DNA from: Sipunculus nudus
Lineage: Eukaryota; Annelida; Sipuncula; Golfingiida; Sipunculidae
Assembly: GCA_026874595.1 (NCBI GenBank)
Contig: CM049322.1
Span: forward strand, 27,877,840-27,941,839
DNA length: 64,000 nucleotides
Reading direction: 5' to 3'
The stretch's first letter is position 1; each line of letters starts with the position of its first letter. The position numbers and the translations under genes are program-made. The notes below the pieces were generated by a model, which was given only the letters and a program-made list of their open reading frames with translations, was not told where the DNA came from and did no database searches. Shown here one piece after another: positions 22,408 to 34,848 of this stretch.

Positions 22408-24940
22408 ACAGACTCAACATTGGCTGTATAAATTTGGAGTTTTGGGCTAAATTCTATGTTATTACACTGATTGGTCTGAAATGTTTGGGCTGAAGTAAAC
22501 CCTTGGGGAAATTACATACAAAAATTGGGAGAGTTGGCTGAGTTTCTGTGCCAATAAGGTGCAAAAAATGGATTTTTAGCACTTTACATGGCTTTTTGTG
22601 CATATGATCAGGTTAAAATTCAGCTAGGGTGTTCAAAATGCAGGATTTTACTGATACTTTGGTGAACATACATGGTTGCAATTTGCATATGGCTCCTGTT
22701 AATACCTACCATTTTGGGGTATCCTTTAAAGTGTTTTCATCTGTACTGACTCACCTTGGCTTTAATACATGTGGTGTCTTGAGCTTAAATCTGTGTCATT
22801 TGGCTGATAAGTCTGAAAAGTTTTGGGCTGCAGATGACCCCTTGGAGGAATATGTATACAATAATTGGGACACCTGGCTGTGTTTTTGTACCAATGAGGA
22901 GCAAAAATGGTTTTTAGCACTTTACAAGGCTTTTTGAGCATATGATCAGGTTAAAAATCAGCTAGGGTGTTCAAAATGCAGGATTTTACTGATACTTTGG
23001 TGAACATACATGGTTGCAATTTGCATATGGCTTCTGTTAATACCTACCATTTTGGGGTATCCTTTAAAGTGTTTTCATCTGTACTGACTCACCTTGGCTT
23101 GAATACATGTGGTGTCTTGAGCTTAAATCTGTGTCATTTGGCTGATTAGTCTGAAAAGTTTTGGGCTGCAAATGACCCCTTGGAGGAATATGTATACAAA
23201 AATTGGGACACCTGGCTGTGTTTTTGTACCAATGAGGAGCAAAAATGGATTTTTAGCACTTTCAAGGCTTTTTGTGCATATGATCAGGTTAAAATTCAGC
23301 TAGTGTGTTCAAAATGCAGGATTTTACTGATACTTTGGTGAACATACATGGTTTCAATTTGCATATGGCTCCTGTTAATACCTACCATTTTGAGGTATCC
23401 TTTAAAGTGTTTTCATCTTTACCGACTCAACTTGGCTTTAATACATGTGGTGTCTTGAGCTAAATTCTGTGTCATTTGGCTGATTAGTCTGAAAAGTTTT
23501 GGGCTGCAGATGACCCCTTGGAGAAATATGTATACAAAAATTTGGAGAGCTGGCTGTTTTTGTACCAATTAGGAGCAAAAATTGGATTTTTAGCACTTTA
23601 CATGGCTTTTTGTGCATATGATCAGGTTAAAATTCAGCTAGGGTGTTCAAAATGCAGGATTTTACTGATACTTTGGTGAACATACATGGTTGCAATTTGC
23701 ATATGGCTCCTGTTAATACCTACCATTTTGGGGTATCCTTTAAAGTGTTTTCATCTGTACTGACTCACCTTGGCTTTAATAACACATGTGGTGTCTTGGG
23801 CTTAAATCTGGGTCATTTGGCTGATTAGTCTGAAAAGTTTTGGGCTGCAGATGACCCCTTGGAGGAATATGTATACAAAAAATTGGGAGACCTGGCTGTG
23901 TTTTTGTACCAATGAGGAGCAAAAAATAGATTTTTAGCACTTTACATGGCTTTTTGTGCATATGATCAGGTTAAAATTCAGCTAGGGTGTTGAAAATGCA
24001 GGATTTTACTGATACTTTGGTGAACATACATGGTTGGAATTTGCATATGGCTCCTGTTAATACCTACCATTTTGAGGTATCCTTTAAAGTGTTTTCATCC
24101 GTACCAATTCAAATTGGCTTTAATACATGTGGTGTCTTGAGCTAAATTCTGTGTTATTTGGCTGATTAGTCTGAAATGTTTTGGGCTGCAGATGACCCCT
24201 TGGAGAAATATGTATACAAAAATTGGGAGACCTGGCTGTGTTTTTGTACCAATGAGGAGCAAAAATTGGATTTTGAGCACTTTACATGGCTTTTTGTGCA
24301 TATGATCAGGTTAAAATTCAGCTAGGGTGTTCAAAATGCAGGATTTTACTAATACTTTGGTGAACATACATGGTTGCAATTTGCATATGGCTCCTGTTAA
24401 TACCTACCATTTTGAGGTATCCTTTAAAGTGTTTTCATCTGTACCGACTCAACTTGGCTTTAATACATGTGGTGTCTTGAGCTAAATTTTGTTATTTGGC
24501 TGATTAGTCTGAAAAGTTTTGGGCTGCAGATGACCCCTTGATGAAATATGTATACAAAAATTGGGAGAGCTGGCTGTGTTTTTGTACCAATGAGGAGCAA
24601 AAAAAAATGATTTTTTAGCACTTTCCATGGCTTTTTGTGTATATGATCAGGTTAAAATTCAGCTAGGGTGTTGAAAATGCAGGATTTAACTTATCTTTTG
24701 GTGAACATATACAGGATTGCAGATTGCAGATGGCCGCTGTTAATACTTGCCATTAGGGGGTGTCTTTAAAAAAGGGATTTTTAGCATTTAACAGGGCTTT
24801 TTGTGCATATGATTAGGTTAAAATTCACCTAGGGTGTTGAACATGCAGAATAATACTGATATTTTGGTGATTATACATGGTTGCAATTTACATGTGGCTG
24901 CTGCTAATAAATCCTGCTGCTCACAAGTGGCTGTGATAAA
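22408..24940 (+). repeat. 338-bp satellite array, about 7 units
   Basis: The anchor GGGTGTTCAAAATGCAGG or its variant begins at 22627, 22965, 23303, 23641, 23985, 24325 and 24665, giving periods of 338, 338, 338, 344, 340 and 340 bp. A shortened unit of 167 bp follows to 24832. Then a last diverged fragment runs to about 24940. A partial unit precedes the first anchor from about 22408. Two variant classes can be told apart: units starting at 22627, 22965 and 23641 carry TTTTGGGGTATCC, while those at 23303, 23985 and 24325 carry TTTTGAGGTATCC. Open frames of 60-102 codons recur in register but carry different stops, so I do not treat them as coding. Confidence 0.95.
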
Positions 24941-25029
24941 TGTATTTTGGATAACCTTTGATCTATATACTTGTAATTACAATTGTGTAGCGTGCTTTTT
25001 AACAACATTCACCGCTTTTCAATGTGTCT
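24941..25029. other. Junction between the 338-bp and 628-bp arrays
   Basis: A short stretch with no clear match to either array. The satellites are nearly contiguous. Confidence 0.5.
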
Positions 25030-28000
25030 GATACATTGCGTTTATCTGCCGGAAAACGTCGGGAATATATCCATATACACAACATGTTGAGTGTAACATA
25101 CTGCATATGTTTCAGTGACGTTGAACGTTATATTACTGAGTATGGGAGACAACAGATATTTCAAGTCCTTTACACGTTTAATGTATGTTGCATGCCGTAT
25201 CATATAAAACCACATTGTGATTGGTGGCTAATTTGCAACGTTAAGGATACGTACATAAAAATCTGTATTTTCATCAGCTTTACATTGTGCACCGTATTGT
25301 ATATAAAACCGTATATTAATGTTTGAAATAACGTTGAGTATATTTGTAATTTAAACATATTGAACCGACTAATTTGCAACGTTTAGGATACGTACATTTT
25401 ACGTGCAAAACAACGTCGCAAATGTATCCACATGCACAACATGTGAAACGTTGTGTGTAACATATTGCAGACGTCTCTTCGACATTGCCTAAAATGTTAT
25501 ACTTCCGGGTATCGCAGACGTTCACCATAACGTTCCCAACATGTTTCCTCACCGTTGTATACAGCGTCGTAAAAATCTGTATTTTCATCAGCTTTACATT
25601 GTGCACCGTATAGTATATAAAACCGTATATTAATGGTTGAAATAACGTTGTGTATATATGTAATTTAAACATATTGAACCGACTAATTTGCAATGTTTAG
25701 GATACGTTAATTTTACGTGCCAAAACAACGTCGCAAATGTAACCACACGCACAACATGTATAACGTTATGTGTTACATTTTGCAAACGTCTCTATAACAT
25801 TTCCTAGTATGTTATACTTTCCGACTTTTCGGACGTCCAATAAAACGTTCTCAGCATGTGTCAAATACGTTGTATACAGCGCAGTAAAAATCTGTATTTT
25901 CACCTGTTTTAGATTGTGCACCATAACTTATATATAAGAGTATATCTATATTTTAAATATCTTTGTGTATATTTGAAAATTACATTCACAGACCCGACTA
26001 ATTTGCAATGTTTAGGATACGTACATTTTACGTGCAAAACAACGTCGCAAATGTAACCATATGCACAACATGTGAAACGTTATGTGTAACATTTTGCAGA
26101 CGTCTCTTCGACATTGCCTGAAATGTTATACTTCCGGGTTTTGCAGACGTTCATCATAACGTTCCCAACATGTTTCTTGACCGTTGTATACAGCGTCGTA
26201 AAAATCTGTATTTTCATCAGCTTTACATTGTCCACCGTATCGTATATAAAACCGTATATTAATGTTTGAAATAACGTTGTGTATATTTGTAATTTAAACA
26301 TATTGAACCGACTAATTTGCAATGTTTAAGATACGTTAATTTTACGTGCCAAAACAACGTCGCAAATGTAACCACACACACAAAATGTATAACGTTTTGT
26401 GTTACATTTTGCAAACGTCTCTATAACATTTCCTAGTATGTTATACTTTCCGACTTTTAGGACGTCCAATAAAACGTTCTCAGCATGTGTCAAATACGTT
26501 GTATACAGCGCAGTAAAAATCTGTATTTTCACCTGTTTTAGATTGTGCACCATAACTTATATATGAGTATATCTATATTTTAAATATCTTTGTGTATATT
26601 TGAAAATTACATTCACAGACCCGACTAATTTGCAATGTTTAGGATACGTACATTTTACGTGCAAAACAACGTCGCAAATGTAACCATATGCACAACATGT
26701 GAAACGTTATGTGTAACATTTTGCAGACGTCTCTTCGACATTGCCTAAAATGTTATACTTCCGGGTTTTGCAGACGTTCATCATAACGTTCCCAACATGT
26801 TTCTTGACCGTTGTATACAGCGTCGTAAAAATCTGTATTTTCATCAGCTTTACATTGTCCACCGTATCGTATATAAAACCGTATATTAATGTTTGAAATA
26901 ACGTTGTGTATATTTGTAATTTAAACATATTGAACCGACTAATTTGCAATGTTTAAGATAGGTTAATTTTACGTGCCAAAACAACGTCGCAAATGTAACC
27001 ACACACACAAAATGTATAACGTTTTGTGTTACATTTTGCAAACGTCTCTATAACATTTCCTAGTATGTTATACCTTCCGACTTTTAGGACGTCCAATAAA
27101 ACGTTCTCAGCATGTGTCAAATACGTTGTATACAGCGCAGTAAAAATCTGTATTTTCACCTGTTTTAGATTGTGCACCATAACTTATATATAAGAGTATA
27201 TCTATATTTTAAATATCTTTGTGTATATTTGAAAATTACATTCACAGACCCGACTAATTTGCAATGTTTAGGATACGTACATTTTACGTGCAAAACAACG
27301 TCGCAAATGTAACCATATGCACAACATGTGAAACGTCATGTGTAACATTTTGCGGACGTCTCTTCGACATTGCCTAAAATGTTATACTTCCGGGTTTTGC
27401 AGACGTTCATCATAACGTTCCCAACATGTTTCTTGACCGTTGTATACAGCGTCGTAAAAATCTGTATTTTCATCAGCTTTACATTGTCCACCGTATCGTA
27501 TATAAAACCGTATATTAATGTTTGAAATAACGTTGTGTATATTTGTAATTTAAACATATTGAACCGACTAATTTGCAATGTTTAAGATACGTTAATTTTA
27601 CGTGCCAAAACAACGTCGCAAATGTAACCACACGCACAAAATGTATAACGTTTTGTGTTACATATAGCAAACGTCTCTATAACATTTCCTAGTATGTTAA
27701 ACTTTCCGACTTTTAGGACGTCCAATAAAACGTTCTCAGCATGTGTCAAATACGTTTTATACAGCGCAGTAGAAATCTTTATTTTCACCTGTTTTAGATT
27801 GTGCACCATAACGTATATATAACAGTATATCTATATTTTAGATAACTTTGTGTATATTTGAAAATTACATTCACAGACCCGACTAATTTGCAATGTTTAG
27901 GATACGTACATTTTACGTGCAAAACAACGTCGCAAATGTAACCAAATGCACAACATGTGAAACGTTGTGTGTAACATATTGCAGACGTCTCTTCGACATT

Positions 28001-30060
28001 GCCTAAAATGTTATACTCCCGGGTATCGCAGACGTTCACCATAACGTTCCCAACATGTTTCCTCACCGTTGTATACAGCGTCGTAAAAATCTGTATTTTC
28101 ATCGGCTTTACATTGTGCACCGTATCGTATAAAAAACCGTTTATTAATGGTGGAAATAACGTTGTGTATATTTGTAATTTAAACATATTGAACCGACTAA
28201 TTTGCAATGTTTAGGATACGTTAATTTTACGTGCAAAAACAACGTCGCAAATGTAACCACACGCAAAACATGTATAACGTTATGTGTTACATTTTGCAAA
28301 CGTCTCTATAACATTTCCTAGTATGTTATACTTTCCGACTTTTAGGACGTCCAATAAAACGTTCTCAGCATGTGTCAAATACGTTGTATACAGCGCAGTA
28401 AAAATCTGTATTTTCACCTGTTTTAGATTGTGCACCATAACTTATATATAACAGTATATCTATATTTTAAATATCTTTGTGTATATTTGAAAATTACATT
28501 CACAGACCCGACTAATTTGCAATGTTTAGGATACGTACATTTTACGTGCAAAACAACGTCGCAAATGTAACCATATGCACAACATGTGAAACGTTATGTG
28601 TAACATTTTGCAGACGTCTCTTCGACATTGCCTAAAATGTTATACTTCCGGGTTTTGCAGACGTTCATCATAACGTTCCCAACATGTTTCTTGACCGTTG
28701 TATACAGCGTCGTAAAAATCTGTATTTTCATCAGCTTTACATTGTCCACCGTATCGTATATAAAAACGTATATTAATGTTTGAAATAACGTTGAGTATAT
28801 TTGTAATTTAAACATATTGAACCGACTAATTTGCAATGTTTAGGATACGTTAATTTTACGCGCCAAAGCAACGTCGCAAATGTAACCACACGCACAACAT
28901 GTATAACGTTATGTGTTACATTTTGCAAACGTCTCTATAACATTTCCTAATATGTTATACTTTCCGACTTTTAGGACGTCCAATAAAACGTTCTCAGCAT
29001 GTGTCAAATACGTTGTATACAGCGCAGTAAAAATCTGTATTTTCACCTGTTTTAGATTGTGCACCATAACGTATATATAACAGTATATCTATATTTTAAA
29101 TAACTTTGTGTACATTGGAAAATTACATTCACAGACCCGACTAATTTGCAATGTTTAGGATACGTACATTTTACGTGCAAAACAACGTCGCAAATGTAAC
29201 CAAATGCACAACATGTGAAGCGTTGTGTGTAACATTTTGCAGACGTCTCTTCGACATTGCCTAAAATGTTATACTTCCTGGTATTGCAGACGTTCACCAT
29301 AACGTTCCCAACATGTTTCTTGACCGTTGTATACAGCGTCGTAAAAATCCGTATTTTCATCAGCTTTACATTGTCAACAGTATCGTATATAAAACCGTAT
29401 ATTAATGTTTGAAGTAATGTTGAGTATATTTGTAATTTAAACATATTGATCCGACTAATTTGCAATGTTTAGGATACGTTAATTTTACGGGCCAAAACAA
29501 CGTCGCAAATGTAACCACACGCACAACATGTATAACGTTATGTGTTACATTTTGCAAACGTCTCTATAACATTTCCTAATATGTTATACTTTCCGACTTT
29601 TAGGACGTCCAATAAAACGTTCTCAGCATGTGTCAAATACGTTGTATACAGCGCAGTAAAAATCTGTATTTTCACCTGTTTTAGATTGTGCACCATAACG
29701 TTTATATAACAGTATGTCTATATTTTAAATAACTTTGTGTATATTTGAAAATTACATTCACAGACCCGACTAATTTGCAATGTTTAGGATACGTACATTT
29801 TACGTGCAAAACAACGTCGCAAATGTAACCATATGCACAACATGTGAAACGTTATGTGCAACAATTTGCAGACGTCTCTTCGACATTGCCTAAAATGTTA
29901 TACTTCCGGGTATTGCAGACGTTCACCATAACGTTCCCAACATGTTTCTTGACCGTTGTATACAGCGTCGTAAAAATCTGTATTTTCATCAGCTTTACAT
30001 TGTCCACCGTATCGTATATAAAACCATATATTAATGTTTGAAATAACGTTGCGTATATTT
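25030..30060 (+). repeat. 628-bp dimeric satellite array, ACGT-rich
   Basis: The anchor GACCCGACTAATTTGCAATG begins at 25991, 26618, 27247, 27876, 28505, 29134 and 29763, a step of 627-629 bp. Each unit is a dimer of two related ~314-bp halves. Both halves begin CGACTAATTTGCAATGTTTA and share ACAACGTCGCAAATGTAACC and AAAAATCTGTATTTTCA. They differ consistently elsewhere, for example CTTCCGGGTTTTGCAGACG versus CTTTCCGACTTTTAGGACG. About 15 ACGT tetranucleotides occur per unit. The leftmost copies (25030-25360) are diverged. Minus-strand frames of 75-137 codons recur because the units are nearly identical; their stops vary and no domain is visible. Confidence 0.95.
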
Positions 30061-30578
30061 GTAACTTAAACATATTGGACCGAAACTTTGCAATGTTTAC
30101 GATACGTCCATATAACGTGCCGAAAAACGTCGCAAACCTAACCGCATGCACAACATAAACAACTTTTAATGCAACGTTTCTAAAACGTCCATTTGCCGTT
30201 GCCAATAATATTTTACCTTAGAGTAGTTAGGACGTTAAGTATAACGTTCGCACCATGTTTTACAAATGTTTTTAAACAATATTGCAGAATAAGGAACCTT
30301 ATCGAAATTCAGAACGTGCCCATTAACGTGTACATAACGTTTGATGTACGTTACATAATAACAATACTATGCGTTTTAACCAAAGGCGTTTTGGAAGTAC
30401 AGGACAACGTTCTTTAAATGTAAATACAAGGTTATATTTAAACGTTACATAAAGTACCTTGGACGGACGTTCCTGTATTTCAATATGACGTAAACTTGAC
30501 GTTGCCTGCACGTTTCTAAATAATGTTATGACCTGTAACTTTCCACGAACGTTAGGTTTACGTACTGTGTTTGCAGGG
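30061..30578 (+). repeat. Diverged, ACGT-rich edge of the 628-bp array
   Basis: After 30061 the match to the 628-bp unit decays within about 120 bp, yet dense AACGTT, GACGTT and ACGTT motifs continue to about 30560. This may be an older or related repeat family from which the satellite was amplified. It abuts the 58-bp array at TGTTTGCAGGGTTTGTTCACC near 30568. Confidence 0.6.
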
Positions 30579-30579
30579 T

Positions 30580-33500
30580 TTGTTCACCACCCAGTGATTT
30601 ACCCTGACTCCTACGTGGACCTGATACATTACTGCCTTTGTACACCACCCAGTTATTTACCCTGGCTCCTGGGTGGACCTGATAAATTAATGACTTTGTA
30701 CACCACACAGTGATTTACCCTGGCTCCTGCGTGGACCTGATACATTTCTGATTTTGTATCCCCACCCAGTGATTTACCCTGGCTCCTGGGTGGGCCTGAT
30801 ACATTACTGAATTTGTACACCACTCAGTGATATACCCTGGCTCTTGCGTGGACCTGATACATTACTGCGTTTGCATATCGCCCATTGATTTACCCTGGCT
30901 CCTGCGTGGACCTGATACATTACTGCCTTTGTACACCACCCAGTTATTTACCCTGGCTCCTGGGTGGACCTGATAAATTAATGACTTTGTACACCACACA
31001 GTGATTTACCCTGGCTCCTGCGTGGACCTGATACATTTCTGATTTTGTATCCCCACCCAGTGATTTACCCTGGCTCCTGGGTGGACCTGATACATTACTG
31101 ACTTTGTACACCATCCAGTGATTTACCTTGGCTCCTGCGTGGACCTGATACATTACTGACTCTGTACAACACCCAGTGATTTACCCTGGCTCCTGCGTGG
31201 ACCTCATACATAACTGCCTTTGTACACCACCCAGTGATTTACCCTGGCTCCTGCGTGGACCTGATACATCACTGACTTTGTACACCACCCAGTGATTTAC
31301 CCTGGCTCTTTCGTGGACGTGATACATTACTGACTTTGTACACCACCCAGTGATTTACCCTGGCTCCGGCGTGGACCTGATACATTACTGACTTTGTACA
31401 CCACCCAGTGATTTACCCCTGGCTCCTGCGTGGACCTGATACATAACTGTCTTTGTACACAACCCAGTGATTTACCCTGACTCCTGCGTGGGCCTAATAC
31501 ATTACTGAATTTGTACACCACCCAGTGATTTACCCTGGCTCCTGCTTGGACCTGATACATTACTGACTTTGTACACCACCCAGTGATTTACCCTGACTGC
31601 TGGGTGGACCTGATACATTACTGACTTTGTACACCACCCAGTGATTTACCCTGGTTCCGGCGTGGACCTGACACATTGCTGACTTTGTACACCACCCAGT
31701 GATTTACCCTGACTCCTACGTGGACCTGATACATTAATGACGTTGTACACCACTCAGTGATATACCCTGGCTCTTGCGTGGACCTGATACATTACTGCCT
31801 TTGTACACCACCCAGTTATTTACCCTGGCTCCTTAATGGACCTGATAAATTAATGACTTTGTACACCACACAGTGATTTACCCTGGCTCCTGCGTGGACC
31901 TGATATATTACTGCCTTTGTATCCCCACCCAGTGATTTACCCTGGCTCCTGCGTGGACCTGATACATTACTGCCTTTGTACACCACCCAGTTATTTACCC
32001 TGGCTCCTGGGTGGACCTGATAAATTAATGACTTTGTACACCACACAGTGATTTACCCTGGCTCCTGCGTGGACCTGATATATTACTGACTTTGTATCCC
32101 CACCCAGTGATTTACCCTGGCTCCTGCGTGGACCTGATACATTACTGACTTTGTACACCACCCAGTGATTTACCCTGGCTCCTGCGTGGACCTGATACAT
32201 TACTGACTTTGTACACCATCCAGTGATTTACCTTGGCTCCTGCGTGGACCTGATACATTACTGACTCTGTACAACACCCAGTGATTTACCCTGGCTCCTA
32301 CCTGGACCTGATACATTAATGACTTTGTACACCACCCAGTGATTTACCCTGGCTGCTGCGTGGACCTGATACATTACTGACTTTGTTCACCACACAGTGA
32401 TTTACCCTGACTCCTACGTGGACCTGATACATTAATGACTTTGTACACCACTCAGTGATATACCCTGGCTCTTGCGTGGACCAGATACATTACTGCGTTT
32501 GGACATCGCCCATTGATTTACCCTGGCTCCTGCGTGGACCTGATACATTACTGCCTTTGTACACCACCCAATTATTTACCCTGGCTTCTGGGTGGACCTG
32601 ATAAATTAATGACTTTGTACACCACACAGTGATTTACCCTGGCTCCTGCGTGGACCTGATATATTACTGATTTTGTATCCCCACCCAGTGATTTACCCTG
32701 GCTCCTGGGTGGACCTGATACATTACTGACTTTGTACACCACCCAGTCATTTACTCTGGCTCCTGCGTGGACCTGAAACATTACTGACTTTGTACACCAT
32801 CCAGTGATTTACTCTGGCTCCTGCGTGGACCTGAAACATTACTGACTTTGTACACCACGCAGTGATTTACCCTGGCCCCTGCGTGGACCTGATACATTAC
32901 TGACTTTGTTCACCACCCAGTGATTTACCCTGACTCCTACCTGGACCTGATACATTAATGACTTTGTACACCACCCAGTGATTTACCCTGGTTCCGGCGT
33001 GGACCTGACACATTACTGACTTTGTACACCACCCAGTGATTTATCCTGGCTCCTTGGTGGGCCTGATACATTACTGAATTTGTACACCACCCAGTGATTT
33101 ACCCTGGCTGCTGCGTGGACCTGATACATTACTGACTTTGTTCACCACCCAGTGATTTACCCTGACTCCTACGTGGACCTGATACATTACTGCCTTTGTA
33201 CACCACCCAGTTATTTACCCTGGCTCCTGGGTGGACCTGATAAATTAATGACTTTGTACACCACACAGTGATTTACCCTGGCTCCTGCGTGGACCTGATA
33301 CATTTCTGATTTTGTATCCCCACCCAGTGATTTACCCTGGCTCCTGGGTGGGCCTGATACATTACTGAATTTGTACACCACTCAGTGATATACCCTGGCT
33401 CTTGCGTGGACCTGATACATTACTGCGTTTGCATATCGCCCATTGATTTACCCTGGCTCCTGCGTGGACCTGATACATTACTGCCTTTGTACACCACCCA

Positions 33501-34848
33501 GTTATTTACCCTGGCTCCTGGGTGGACCTGATAAATTAATGACTTTGTACACCACACAGTGATTTACCCTGGCTCCTGCGTGGACCTGATACATTTCTGA
33601 TTTTGTATCCCCACCCAGTGATTTACCCTGGCTCCTGGGTGGACCTGATACATTACTGACTTTGTACACCATCCAGTGATTTACCTTGGCTCCTGCGTGG
33701 ACCTGATACATTACTGACTCTGTACAACACCCAGTGATTTACCCTGGCTCCTGCGTGGACCTCATACATAACTGCCTTTGTACACCACCCAGTGATTTAC
33801 CCTGGCTCCTGCGTGGACCTGATACATCACTGACTTTGTACACCACCCAGTGATTTACCCTGGCTCTTTCGTGGACGTGATACATTACTGACTTTGTACA
33901 CCACCCAGTGATTTACCCTGGCTCCGGCGTGGACCTGATACATTACTGACTTTGTACACCACCCAGTGATTTACCCCTGGCTCCTGCGTGGACCTGATAC
34001 ATAACTGTCTTTGTACACAACCCAGTGATTTACCCTGACTCCTGCGTGGGCCTAATACATTACTGAATTTGTACACCACCCAGTGATTTACCCTGGCTCC
34101 TGCTTGGACCTGATACATTACTGACTTTGTACACCACCCAGTGATTTACCCTGACTGCTGGGTGGACCTGATACATTACTGACTTTGTACACCACCCAGT
34201 GATTTACCCTGGTTCCGGCGTGGACCTGACACATTGCTGACTTTGTACACCACCCAGTGATTTACCCTGACTCCTACGTGGACCTGATACATTAATGACG
34301 TTGTACACCACTCAGTGATATACCCTGGCTCTTGCGTGGACCTGATACATTACTGCCTTTGTACACCACCCAGTTATTTACCCTGGCTCCTTAATGGACC
34401 TGATAAATTAATGACTTTGTACACCACACAGTGATTTACCCTGGCTCCTGCGTGGACCTGATATATTACTGCCTTTGTATCCCCACCCAGTGATTTACCC
34501 TGGCTCCTGCGTGGACCTGATACATTACTGCCTTTGTACACCACCCAGTTATTTACCCTGGCTCCTGGGTGGACCTGATAAATTAATGACTTTGTACACC
34601 ACACAGTGATTTACCCTGGCTCCTGCGTGGACCTGATATATTACTGACTTTGTATCCCCACCCAGTGATTTACCCTGGCTCCTGCGTGGACCTGATACAT
34701 TACTGACTTTGTACACCACCCAGTGATTTACCCTGGCTCCTGCGTGGACCTGATACATTACTGACTTTGTACACCATCCAGTGATTTACCTTGGCTCCTG
34801 CGTGGACCTGATACATTACTGACTCTGTACAACACCCAGTGATTTACC
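30580..34848 (+). repeat. 2,558-bp higher-order duplication at the left array edge
   Basis: The ordered variant monomers of about 30580-32290 reappear at 33138-34848. Paired landmarks are 30944/33502, 31327/33885, 31816/34374 and 31991/34549, each offset by exactly 2,558 bp. The match includes the edge monomer with TTTGTTCACC and GACTCCTACG, so the left boundary monomer itself was duplicated internally. After about 32290 versus 34848 the two copies diverge. Confidence 0.85.

Noticed and set aside
22629-24301. Recurring 60-102 codon frames (MFKMQDFTDTLVNIHG type)
   Set aside because: In register with the 338-bp satellite. Frames are broken differently in each unit, and no upstream or downstream exon structure is evident.
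25316-30205. Recurring 75-137 codon minus-strand frames (MQISRFNMFKLQIY type)
   Set aside because: They recur at 628-bp steps with the satellite, end at differing stops and show no domain or codon bias; satellite by-products.
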